This document shows positions 17,042-24,453 of a stretch of DNA of 38,635 nucleotides, piece by piece (within the stretch, counting starts at the first letter, position 1; every line of letters starts with the position of its first letter). Under the pieces are notes generated by a model. That model was not told where the DNA came from. It did not search any database and saw only the letters and a program-made list of their open reading frames with translations. Source of the stretch: Lewinellaceae bacterium (lineage in GTDB: Bacteria; Bacteroidota; Bacteroidia; Chitinophagales; Saprospiraceae); the NCBI GenBank assembly GCA_020636445.1, contig JACJXV010000035.1, positions 1 through 38,635 of the forward strand. Direction: 5' to 3'. A program made the position numbers and the translations under genes.

Positions 17042-17302
17042 TTACTCAATGAGGGCCGCTTGTTGGCAGCGGAGGAGGAGCAACTGCGCGTCGGCTTCCC
17101 GTTTTTCGAGTGCTTGTTGCTGGGTGAGTAAGCTGCGTTTAGCCTGGAGGAAATCAGCTGGGGATATTTCCAGGTTGAGGTACTGTTGTTCCTGGATGCG
17201 GAAAAGCTCGGTATCGATGGCGAGGAGCTCACGTCGGTGCTGGATATCGAGGAGTGCCTGGCGGTACTGGGTCAGGAGCAACGACAGTTTCGCCTTGGTT
17301 TG
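17042..17302 (-). pseudogene. Remnant of a TolC-family outer-membrane efflux protein (C-terminal end)
   Basis: The minus-strand frame from 17302 to the stop at 17042 encodes about 86 residues with no ATG. It runs from QTKAKLSLLLTQYRQALLDI to the C-terminal LRCQQAALIE. The heptad-rich pattern with ...LEISPADFLQAKRSLLTQQQ resembles the last helical pair of TolC/OEP channel proteins. An in-frame TAA precedes it at 17303-17305, and the break coincides with a GTTACTGGTTACTG repeat that borders the PyrR-like gene. I read this as a truncated gene left by a rearrangement; its transporter partners are absent. A small unrelated coiled-coil ORF is the alternative. Confidence 0.5.
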
Positions 17303-17316
17303 TTAACGGTTACTGG

Positions 17317-17808
17317 TTACTGCAAAAAAGCGGCTGTTTCCTGATCCCCAATTTGCACATCAATATTTTCTTTGAGGGTGGTCGCTAAAGACAGCCCTAC
17401 ATAATCTACTTTAATGGGAAAGGATTTGTGTTGCCGGTCGACCAGCACGGCTACTTCAACTTTTTTGGGCAGGGTATCCATTAGCGGTTTACAAGCATAA
17501 AAAATGGTCCGCCCGGTATTTGCTACGTCATCTACCACCAGAATAGCTTTTCCTTGCAAATCAGCAACCGGATAGTCCATTTCCACCGGGCTGCTCAAGG
17601 GGTCAGCCGGGCTGATCCGTAATTGGCTTAGGGTTACCTGGAGTGCACAGATTTGTTCCAGCCGGTCTTTGAGCTTTTGCGCCAATGCCAGTCCCCGGTT
17701 ATTGATACCCAGGATAATTAATTCGGGCTCTTCAAAGTTGTTTTCCAGAATCTCGATCGCTAATCGTTGGATCTTGCGTGCTATTTCCTTTTCGTTCAGT
17801 ATCTTCAT
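17317..17808 (-). CDS. PyrR-like phosphoribosyltransferase
   Basis: 163 residues from the ATG at 17806-17808; an in-frame start 78 bases further up would add an unconserved tail. It is a type I phosphoribosyltransferase: the PRPP-binding motif ILVVDDVANTGRT (89-101) is intact, with a hood region including LSQLRISPADPL. The family includes PyrR (uracil phosphoribosyltransferase and pyrimidine attenuation regulator). Function could be uracil salvage or regulation; sequence alone does not decide. No pyrimidine genes are nearby. It is divergent from the Fe-S operon (149 bp apart) with a palindrome at 17899-17914 between them. Its stop overlaps a TTACTGGTTACTG repeat next to the TolC remnant. Confidence 0.8.
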   Translation of the reverse strand: MKILNEKEIARKIQRLAIEILENNFEEPELIILGINNRGLALAQKLKDRLEQICALQVTLSQLRISPADPLSSPVEMDYPVADLQGKAILVVDDVANTGRTIFYACKPLMDTLPKKVEVAVLVDRQHKSFPIKVDYVGLSLATTLKENIDVQIGDQETAAFLQ

Positions 17809-17898
17809 GGACGAGATAAGTTTGCAGGGAATAAACTCTCGCTCTAAATTAGAAATTTTACCGGGGTTGCTCGCAAAAAACAGCAACTTCCACTATAT

Positions 17899-17914
17899 TA
17901 GCGAAAATTCGCTA
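17899..17914. promoter_or_regulatory. Palindrome in the divergent PyrR-like / Fe-S operon gap
   Basis: TAGCGAA-AA-TTCGCTA is a perfect 7-2-7 inverted repeat in the 149-bp region between two divergent starts. Its position (91 bp from one start, 44 bp from the other) suits a dimeric regulator or an overlapping promoter element. No T-run follows, so it is not a terminator. Confidence 0.4.
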
Positions 17915-17957
17915 GTTTATCAAGATCTAATTATTGACCCCCTTACGGGCAGCGCTT

Positions 17958-19286
17958 ATGATCGGACAAATTGCATTTTTCATCGTAGCTGGCCTTGCTG
18001 TTGGTGCTGCAGGCCGTCAATTTCTGCGCATTCGGCGCAATATCAACCTCGGGCAGGATGAACCCATAACGGGTGATACCAGCCAACGCTGGCGCAATGT
18101 TCTGCTGGTTGCTTTTGGACAACAAAAAATGTTCAAACGCTGGATACCCGCCGTTTTGCATTTTTTCATTTATGCGGCCTTCCTGCTGACGCAAGTAGAG
18201 CTCGTGGAGATTTTCATCGATGGCTTGCTGGGATACCACCGGTTTTTCTTACCCTTTCTCGGAGGGTTTTATACCTTCCTCATTAGCTTTATTGAAGTAC
18301 TATCCGTGCTGGCACTCATAGCGACAATAGCTTTTTTGGCACGTCGGAATGTGCTGCGAATTCCGCGTTTTCACAAACCCGAAATGAAAGGCTGGCCTTT
18401 TCAGGATGCCAACTGGATCCTTGTTCTGGAGATATTTCTGATATTCTTCATTTTCTTAATGAACAGCACCGATATGGCCGCCCACGATAATGCGTATGGG
18501 TTTGCCATCAGTCAGTTTCTTTCCCCATTATGGGCTGGAACGGCTCCTGAAACCTTACATTTCCTGGAACGAGTAGGGTGGTGGGGACACATTATGGTGG
18601 TTTTTGCCTTTTTGAATTACCTGCCTTATTCCAAGCACCTGCATATCATTTTTGCATTCCCCAACACGTATTTTGCCAAACTGACCCCGCGCGGCGAGAT
18701 GGAAAATATGCCCGCCATCATGAATGAAGTTAAATCCATGATGGGATTGGGGGAAGCCCCGGCGGATGGCGGTGATGATGAGCTTCCGGATTTTGGGGCG
18801 AATGATGTATTCTCCCTGAGTTGGAAAAACCTGCTGGACGCTTACAGCTGCACCGAATGTGGCCGTTGTACCGCAGTATGCCCGGCAAACCTGACCGGCA
18901 AAAAGCTATCTCCCCGGAAGATTGTGATGGACATCCGGGATCGGGCTACTGAGATTGGAAGCAAACTTGACAGTGGTGATCCACAATGGGCCAAAGATGC
19001 GTCACAACCGCTATCGGCAACTAATTTCGATGATGGCAAAAGCTTGTTTGATTATGTTGCTGCCGAAGAACTCCATGCCTGCACTACCTGCAATGCCTGT
19101 GTGGAAGCTTGTCCGGTGCTCATTAACCCCTTAGACCCGATTCTGAAAATGCGTCGCTATGAGATTCTGACCCTATCACAAGGGCCTTCAGATTGGCTAC
19201 CCATGTTCAACAGTATCGAAAATGGGGGAGCTGCCTGGGCGATGAGTACCGACCGTGATCAGTGGGCACAGGAAGCCCGGCAATAA
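17958..19286 (+). CDS. Membrane Fe-S oxidoreductase subunit (HdrC/NarI-like fusion)
   Basis: 442 residues from the ATG at 17958; a TTG 24 bases upstream is in frame but less likely. The N-terminal half has about five membrane helices, beginning MIGQIAFFIVAGLAVGAAG, and resembles the NarI/HdrE-type heme membrane domain. The C-terminal half carries two 4Fe-4S motifs: Cys298, 301, 304, 308 (CTECGRCTAVCP) and Cys375, 378, 381, 385 (CTTCNACVEACP). It probably moves electrons between the quinone pool and a soluble partner. The downstream gene (52 bp away) encodes the matching CCG-domain subunit, as in HdrC-HdrD pairs. Donor and acceptor are unknown. Confidence 0.88.
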   Translation: MIGQIAFFIVAGLAVGAAGRQFLRIRRNINLGQDEPITGDTSQRWRNVLLVAFGQQKMFKRWIPAVLHFFIYAAFLLTQVELVEIFIDGLLGYHRFFLPFLGGFYTFLISFIEVLSVLALIATIAFLARRNVLRIPRFHKPEMKGWPFQDANWILVLEIFLIFFIFLMNSTDMAAHDNAYGFAISQFLSPLWAGTAPETLHFLERVGWWGHIMVVFAFLNYLPYSKHLHIIFAFPNTYFAKLTPRGEMENMPAIMNEVKSMMGLGEAPADGGDDELPDFGANDVFSLSWKNLLDAYSCTECGRCTAVCPANLTGKKLSPRKIVMDIRDRATEIGSKLDSGDPQWAKDASQPLSATNFDDGKSLFDYVAAEELHACTTCNACVEACPVLINPLDPILKMRRYEILTLSQGPSDWLPMFNSIENGGAAWAMSTDRDQWAQEARQ

Positions 19287-19338
19287 CCCGCGGGATTACT
19301 TTTTATTGACAGGATTTACCCAAGAAAAATTGTACTTT

Positions 19339-20127
19339 ATGACACTGCGTATTCCGACCATGGCTGACCTTGCTGCTGAAGGCCGCGAACCCGAGATCCT
19401 CTTCTGGGTAGGGTGTGCTGGAAGTTTTGATGCCCGGGCGCAAAAAGTTACCCTGGCATTCTGCCAGATATTGGAAGCCGTTGGCATCGATTATGCCATT
19501 CTCGGCAATGAGGAGCAATGCACCGGAGATCCGGCGCGCCGTGCCGGGAATGAATTCATTTTCCAAATGATGGCCTTACAGAATATTGAAGTGCTCAATG
19601 GCTATCAGGTCAAGAAGGTGGTTACGGCTTGCCCGCACTGCTTTAATACGCTAAAGAATGAGTACCCGGCATTAGGTGGGCATTATGAGGTTATTCATCA
19701 TACCCAGTTGCTCCAGGAGTTAATTACCGCAGGGCGTATCAAAATGACCGGGGGCGGATCCTTCAAAGGCAAGCGGATCACTTATCACGATTCCTGCTAT
19801 TTGGGGCGTATTAACGGCGTTTATGAAGCTCCTCGGGAGGTGCTGGAAACCTTGGATGCCGACCTGGTTGAGATGAAACGTTGCCGTACCAATGGGTTAT
19901 GCTGTGGTGCCGGAGGAGCGCAAATGTGGAAAGAAGACGAGCCCGGGGAAAAACGCATTAACCTGGAACGCGCAGAAGAAGCCCTGGATACCGGAGCTGC
20001 CGTTGTTGCCGTAAACTGTCCTTTCTGCTTAACCATGATGCAGGATGGCATAAAAGCCAAAGACAAGCAGGATGACGTCATGGTGTATGATTTAGCGGAG
20101 CTTATTATTCAACAGATGCAACCTTAA
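19339..20127 (+). CDS. HdrD/HdrB-like CCG-domain (Fe-S)-binding protein
   Basis: 263 residues from the ATG at 19339; an upstream in-frame start would overlap the previous gene and add an unconserved tail. It contains the two cysteine-rich CCG domains of heterodisulfide reductase subunits B/D and glycolate oxidase GlcF. Visible cysteines are WVGCAGSFDARAQKV, TACPHCFNTLKNEYP, YHDSCYLGR and LCCGAGGAQMWKED, plus CPFCLTMM near the end. These bind a [4Fe-4S]-type cluster. It is cytoplasmic and likely docks on the membrane subunit encoded just upstream. The two genes form the catalytic pair of an operon continued by the gene at 20163. I infer a thiol-, flavin- or quinone-linked redox role. Confidence 0.9.
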   Translation: MTLRIPTMADLAAEGREPEILFWVGCAGSFDARAQKVTLAFCQILEAVGIDYAILGNEEQCTGDPARRAGNEFIFQMMALQNIEVLNGYQVKKVVTACPHCFNTLKNEYPALGGHYEVIHHTQLLQELITAGRIKMTGGGSFKGKRITYHDSCYLGRINGVYEAPREVLETLDADLVEMKRCRTNGLCCGAGGAQMWKEDEPGEKRINLERAEEALDTGAAVVAVNCPFCLTMMQDGIKAKDKQDDVMVYDLAELIIQQMQP

Positions 20128-20162
20128 CCCCTGTTTTCATTGTTCTGTCAAAAATTATTCTC

Positions 20163-20657
20163 ATGGTAGCTACTGCTTCTGATGCATTTACACAACTTCC
20201 TGCCCAAACCCGGGTTTGGATTTACCAAAGTAATCAAGCGCTTCACGCCGAGTTAATACCGGCAATCCGCCAGGCTGCACAAACCTTTGCGCGGCAGTGG
20301 ATCAGTCACAACAACCAATTGCGGGCCGCCGCCGATATTCTCTTTAATCAATTTGTCGTACTTATGGTCGATGAAAGCCAGGCGGGTGCCAGTGGCTGTT
20401 CCATCGATAAATCGGTAGCTTTCATCAAACACCTGCAGGCAGAGTTAGGGGTCGACTTTTTTGACCGCATGACCTTTACCTACCTGGAAGGCGATCAGGT
20501 TCATACGGCTAACCGGGAATTATTTGCAAGCCGGTATCAGGATGGGGCTATTACCGACGAAACACTGGTATTTGATACCCTTGTCAGCACCAAAGAAGCC
20601 TTTGACAAAGGTTTTATCAAGCCGCTCGCACAAAGCTGGCATAAGCGGTTAATCTAG
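20163..20657 (+). CDS. Conserved Bacteroidota protein of unknown function (often labelled 'ABC transporter ATPase')
   Basis: 164-residue soluble protein with no P-loop or ABC signature, so the label 'ABC transporter ATPase' I recall on such proteins is not supported by the sequence. The most conserved-looking stretch is VLMVDESQAGASGCSIDKSV with FIKHLQAELGVDFFDRMTF; the GCSIDKS segment, with an isolated Cys, might be a functional site. It begins 35 bp after the HdrD-like gene and reads as the third gene of that operon, which hints at a role linked to the redox complex. A 300-bp structured repeat follows. Confidence 0.8.
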   Translation: MVATASDAFTQLPAQTRVWIYQSNQALHAELIPAIRQAAQTFARQWISHNNQLRAAADILFNQFVVLMVDESQAGASGCSIDKSVAFIKHLQAELGVDFFDRMTFTYLEGDQVHTANRELFASRYQDGAITDETLVFDTLVSTKEAFDKGFIKPLAQSWHKRLI

Positions 20658-20753
20658 TGCTTTATCAACTTTGAAAATGAAGAGGGAGGAATGAAGACCC
20701 GCCTGCGCAAAGCTATGGCGGGTAAAAAATGGGAAATCAGATTTCCATTAAAA

Positions 20754-21056
20754 CGGCCTTTACCGGTGGCGCGTTAAGAAATGAAGTGGCCTACAGCAGG
20801 TATGCAGTCCAACGAAACGTCCGCCGGAAAGGTGTTTGAGCTAACGCAATTACTAAGGGCACAACCCATTAGGCCGACAATCCAAAAAGGTGAATTGAAA
20901 CCAGTGAGGTAAGAGCGAGTTTCTTTCCGGCAGTGAAGTGCCCCTTAATAAAAGCGGGAAAAGGATTAATACCTTACTCTAATTGCCGCTGCATTTTAGC
21001 GACAGCGGTAAGAGCCTTGGGTTTTTTGCTTCTTTTTTTGCCAAGAAAAAAAGAAG
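20754..21056 (+). repeat. Structured dispersed repeat, copy 1 (303 bp)
   Basis: Aligns along its length with 24569-24870. Conserved blocks are the first ~95 bases (CGGCCTTTACCGGTGGCGCG to TTTGAGCTAACGCAATT), a middle block (GAGCGAGTTTCTTTCCGGCA) and the last ~85 bases; the linkers between them differ. Inverted pairs are CCTTTACCGGTGG (20757-20769) with CCGCCGGAAAGG (20821-20832), GCGTTA (20771-20776) with TAACGC (20842-20847), and CCGCTG (20986-20991) with CAGCGG (21003-21008). It ends in an 11-bp hairpin CTTCTTTTTTT/AAAAAAAGAAG (21029-21056). No convincing ORF. It lies between two plus-strand genes. Nearby, a GC-rich hairpin ACCCGCC/GGCGGGT (20697-20723) precedes it; the rest of 20658-21237 is empty. 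Confidence 0.85.
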
Positions 21057-21237
21057 AAATCAGTTTGCGTTTTCTCTGTAACACTTTACCGGCAATTACA
21101 ACCTTGACCGACCAGGCAATCACCTGCCATTATTTCCCCCCAAAGATTATTCGTCCGGCTTTTTGCTCATTCTGGCCATTTTTTTAGATTGGCAATCCGG
21201 AATAGGCTAGCTTGTACGTTATTCAAAACAAGTGATC

Positions 21238-21708
21238 ATGATTGGGAAAGTCAAAAAATTTTTGGGGATCGAAGGCGTAAAATTAGAATTAATTCTGCCT
21301 GAAGAAGTCCTGGAATCTGATGGTATTGTTGAAGGCCAAATTCGTTTCCAGTCGATGAATCCACAAGAAGTGGTAGCGATCAAGATTGTGCTGATCGAGC
21401 GGTACGCTCGTGGTAGAGGTAAAGAAAAACTGGTAGATGAATACGAGTTGGGATCAACTGCGGTAGAAAAGAGAATCGTTATTCCTGCCGATGAGGTAGT
21501 AGAAGTTAATTTTACACTGCCCTTCGTTATAGTTCATTCGGAAGTGGATTCGTTTGAGCGCCGAAATTTGCTGTTTGCCGGATTAGCCCGGGCCGCCAAA
21601 CTGATTAATAATGTGGACTCCGCTTTTCGCATTGAGGCGGAAGCGAAGGTTAAGGGCACCGCACTCAATCCGTTTGACCGAAAGCCCATCGTGATTAAAC
21701 GGCGGTAA
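21238..21708 (+). CDS. Spo0M-like arrestin-fold protein
   Basis: 156 residues from the ATG at 21238; a GTG two codons upstream is in frame. The beginning GKVKKFLGIEGVKLELILPE and the beta-strand-rich pattern with EGQIRFQSMNPQEVVAIKI resemble the sporulation-control protein Spo0M family, an arrestin-like beta sandwich. It covers roughly one arrestin lobe plus part of the second and is shorter than Bacillus Spo0M, which is around 250 residues. This organism is not expected to sporulate, so the role is unknown. It is flanked by the repeat upstream and a convergent lipoprotein gene whose stop lies 18 bp away. Confidence 0.6.
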   Translation: MIGKVKKFLGIEGVKLELILPEEVLESDGIVEGQIRFQSMNPQEVVAIKIVLIERYARGRGKEKLVDEYELGSTAVEKRIVIPADEVVEVNFTLPFVIVHSEVDSFERRNLLFAGLARAAKLINNVDSAFRIEAEAKVKGTALNPFDRKPIVIKRR

Positions 21709-21726
21709 GCTGATGAATGGAACAGG

Positions 21727-22608
21727 CTACTGGAGCTTCAGCGGCCGTCGGTTGGATCGCAGTTGATTGGGAATCGAATCCACTAATAACTTCTCTTCAA
21801 TATCGGGAGGCAGTAGCTTGTCTCCATATTGTTGGCGGTACTCACTATAAAGCTTGCGGGCATCTTCCTGCCGATTTAAATGCTCTCCCAAGATTTTAGC
21901 CCGCAACAACATACTTTCCTGTGCAGCGGAAGATGCCGGATAGGAAATGGCAATCCACTCCAGAAGCTCAAGGGATTTACTGTACAGCGCTAAATGGTAG
22001 GCAGCTTTTGCTCCTCTGGCCAAATACTCAGTGGCCTGCCTCCCTCCTGGCACAACTAAGGCGTACATGCGGCAGCTGCTTAAAAAAACATCAGCCGCTG
22101 CATACGTATCTGCCTGAGGAGGAGAATCCCGATAAATGACTTGTTCCAGGCTATCCAATCGCACGGATAGGGGGTTGGCTGCCTCTGTTTGCCAGGGGTC
22201 AGGGTCATCCGGGAAGGCCAGGCGAAAAAGCTGTTGTATTATTTGGGCTACTTCCGGTTGATCTAACGGAGATTCGTATAAAAAAACAAGGAACTGAACT
22301 ACTTGAGGAGTGTTTTCTGCAGAATAGTGATCAGCCAGGGCCCGCAGGGTTAATTCAAGGGAAGAAGTAATATGATTCTGCTGAAATTCTAAGGCGGCAG
22401 CCCGATATAAATACCGGCTGTTTTTGTCGTGGTCTTCCGGAAAACGCCCTACGTAAGAAAAATAGGTAGCCAGCAATTGGCTGGCTGTTTGGGTATCAGG
22501 AGCTGCTGCAAAAGCCGCTTCCATCCGTAAGATACGGCGGTCAAATTGATCCCGATCCGGTTGGCAACTCGTCAGCAGGAGGAGTAATAGAAAACTGCCT
22601 TTCTTCAT
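21727..22608 (-). CDS. Lipoprotein with TPR-like helical repeats
   Basis: 293 residues from the ATG at 22606-22608; an upstream in-frame start would place 25 residues before the signal peptide. MKKGSFLLLLLLTSCQPDRD is a lipoprotein signal with lipobox LTSC. The mature part is helical with degenerate TPR-like repeats: YFSYVGRFPEDHDKNSRYLY, AYHLALYSKSLELLEWIAIS and LRAKILGEHLNRQEDARKLY. Envelope TPR lipoproteins usually scaffold protein complexes. It converges on the Spo0M-like gene and faces away from the photolyase gene, with a 271-bp gap in which no promoter could be fixed. Confidence 0.75.
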   Translation of the reverse strand: MKKGSFLLLLLLTSCQPDRDQFDRRILRMEAAFAAAPDTQTASQLLATYFSYVGRFPEDHDKNSRYLYRAAALEFQQNHITSSLELTLRALADHYSAENTPQVVQFLVFLYESPLDQPEVAQIIQQLFRLAFPDDPDPWQTEAANPLSVRLDSLEQVIYRDSPPQADTYAAADVFLSSCRMYALVVPGGRQATEYLARGAKAAYHLALYSKSLELLEWIAISYPASSAAQESMLLRAKILGEHLNRQEDARKLYSEYRQQYGDKLLPPDIEEKLLVDSIPNQLRSNRRPLKLQ

Positions 22609-22879
22609 GTTTAAAGCAGATAGCGGAAATTTACTGTTATAGCGGGGTAAGTTACAAAATCCGACCCGATATACCTGATACAATCAAGTTTAGGATGTTA
22701 GCTACCCAGGGGAATAGAGGATAACGCCCACCAAAACACAATGCAGTCCAAGCACGTGGATGTCGAACAAAGTACACCAATTCGTGTTTAAACCGCGTTT
22801 GTTATAGACTTTAGTATGTAGCCCGTAGGATAATTACTACAGTAATTTTCAAGTAGCGTTGCCAGGAAAATTTCAGAGA

Positions 22880-24226
22880 ATGCAAAAAGTAGTAGTTTTT
22901 TGGTTTCGTCGCGATCTGCGCTTAGAGGATAATACTGCGCTATTCCATGCATTAAGCGCGGGGTATCCGGTTTTGCCTTTATTTATTTTTGACCGAAATA
23001 TTCTTGATGAGCTGGAAGATCGCTCCGATCTGCGGGTAAATTTCATTCACCAAACCATTCTTTCCCTGGCAGCGACGCTCCATGAGCATGGTGGTCAGTT
23101 GCTGGTAAAGTATGGAAAGCCTCAGGAAGTTTGGCAGGAACTCTTGCGGGAATATCCTATTGCTGCTGTTTATACCAACCGGGATTATGAGCCCTATGCC
23201 CGACAGCGGGATGCCGCGGTAGCCGCTTTACTCGCAGAATCCGGAATTACCCTCCATACATTCAAGGACCATGTTATTTTCGAGGAGCAGGAAATCCTGT
23301 CTAAATCAGGTACTCCATACACCGTTTTCACCCCCTATAGCCGTACCTGGAAAGCTGCTCTTTTTCCAGGGCAAACCACTCCAGGTTCTGGTAAAGATTC
23401 TCCCCATTTACAGGCATTCCCCAGTGAAAAGCTACTGACCGGGAATCTATTTGCAGCAATTTCAACCCCGATACCATCCCTTGCGGCGATGAATTTCGAG
23501 CCTGCCGAAATGTCCTTCCCCCCGACGACGGTGAGCCAGGAACTCATTCGCCATTACGACGAAACCCGAAATTTTCCAGCACAACGGGGTACTTCGCGTT
23601 TAGGTATCCATTTTCGTTTTGGTACGATCAGTATTCGGGAAAAGGCACGTAAGGCCCTTGCCTTGAATGAAACCTACCTGAATGAACTCATCTGGCGTGA
23701 TTTCTATGCGCAAATTTTGGCCAATTTCCCCCACGTGGCTACCCAGAGCTTCCGTCCGGAGTATGACCGCATTGCCTGGCGTAACGATGAAGCCGAGTTT
23801 CAACGCTGGTGTGCAGGGACTACCGGTTACCCCATCGTTGATGCAGGGATGCGGGAGTTAAACACCACGGGTTTCATGCATAACCGTGTCCGGATGATTA
23901 CGGCCAGCTTTTTGACGAAACATTTGTTGATCGACTGGCGCTGGGGCGAAGCATATTTTGCCAAAAAACTGCTGGACTTTGATTTAGCCAGTAACAACGG
24001 CGGTTGGCAATGGGCGGCTGGTTGTGGAACGGATGCCGCTCCTTATTTCCGGGTTTTCAATCCCACCGCCCAGCAAGAAAAATTTGATCCAGAGCTGAAA
24101 TACGTACGCCGGTGGGTGCCTGAATATGGCACAACACGCTATCCCCGCCCGATGGTCGACCACAAGACTGCCCGCGAACGATGCCTGGCTGTTTACCAAA
24201 AAGGCATTAAAGGGGACGAAGGGTAG
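22880..24226 (+). CDS. phrB: Deoxyribodipyrimidine photolyase (class I, cryptochrome/photolyase family)
   Basis: 448 residues from the ATG at 22880; an upstream in-frame TTG would add seven residues. This flavoprotein splits UV-induced cyclobutane pyrimidine dimers using blue light. The N-terminal antenna-binding Rossmann domain (VVVFWFRRDLRLEDNTAL) is followed by the FAD-binding helical domain: ELIWRDFYAQILANFPHV, YPIVDAGMRELNTTGFMHNR and NNGGWQWAAGCGTDAAPYFR. Tryptophans and the FAD-adjacent Asn are present. It could be a photolyase-like cryptochrome, but the MRELNTTGFMHNR and AGCGTDAAPYFRVFNP signatures favour CPD photolyase. It stands alone, with no co-directional neighbour close by. Confidence 0.93.
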   Translation: MQKVVVFWFRRDLRLEDNTALFHALSAGYPVLPLFIFDRNILDELEDRSDLRVNFIHQTILSLAATLHEHGGQLLVKYGKPQEVWQELLREYPIAAVYTNRDYEPYARQRDAAVAALLAESGITLHTFKDHVIFEEQEILSKSGTPYTVFTPYSRTWKAALFPGQTTPGSGKDSPHLQAFPSEKLLTGNLFAAISTPIPSLAAMNFEPAEMSFPPTTVSQELIRHYDETRNFPAQRGTSRLGIHFRFGTISIREKARKALALNETYLNELIWRDFYAQILANFPHVATQSFRPEYDRIAWRNDEAEFQRWCAGTTGYPIVDAGMRELNTTGFMHNRVRMITASFLTKHLLIDWRWGEAYFAKKLLDFDLASNNGGWQWAAGCGTDAAPYFRVFNPTAQQEKFDPELKYVRRWVPEYGTTRYPRPMVDHKTARERCLAVYQKGIKGDEG

Positions 24227-24251
24227 GGGAAAGGTAAACAGTTACTCGTTG

Positions 24252-24375
24252 AGCGGTTTTGAACTCTACAGCTCTACCCCGGCGGGTCACTGCCCACTGC
24301 TCCACCACAGATTTGCACAGATTACCACCGATTTAATATACAGTATCAAGGGGCTGCCAACTGCTCAGTGTTCAC
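24252..24375 (-). repeat. Dispersed repeat, inverted relative to the copy at 33218-33327
   Basis: The reverse complement of this stretch matches 33218-33327. A 37-base core (24304-24340 against 33253-33289) is identical, and both copies also share GTGAACA(C/G)TGAGCAG and GTTCAAAA(A)CCGCT at similar distances. The core contains two related words, AATCTGTGC and AAATCTGTGG. It is a non-coding repeat; a partial relative lies in 33490-33640. Confidence 0.8.
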
Positions 24376-24453
24376 ACCAGCAAAAACCAGTAGTTTTTTA
24401 CGTTACAGTATATTAAAGGGCCGAGTACTAACAATTCGTATCATTATTGCCAA

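Noticed and set aside
20754..20860. Integron attC site within the 303-bp repeat, because GCGTTAAG and CTAACGC lie near its ends
   Set aside because: The orientation is GTTA...TAAC, opposite to the R'' (RYYYAAC) to R' (GTTRRRY) order of attC. There is no cassette array or integrase, and homology runs far beyond the supposed site.
20933..21187. 84-residue plus-strand ORF
   Set aside because: It runs through the end of the structured repeat and into unrelated flanking DNA, and the second repeat copy does not keep the frame.
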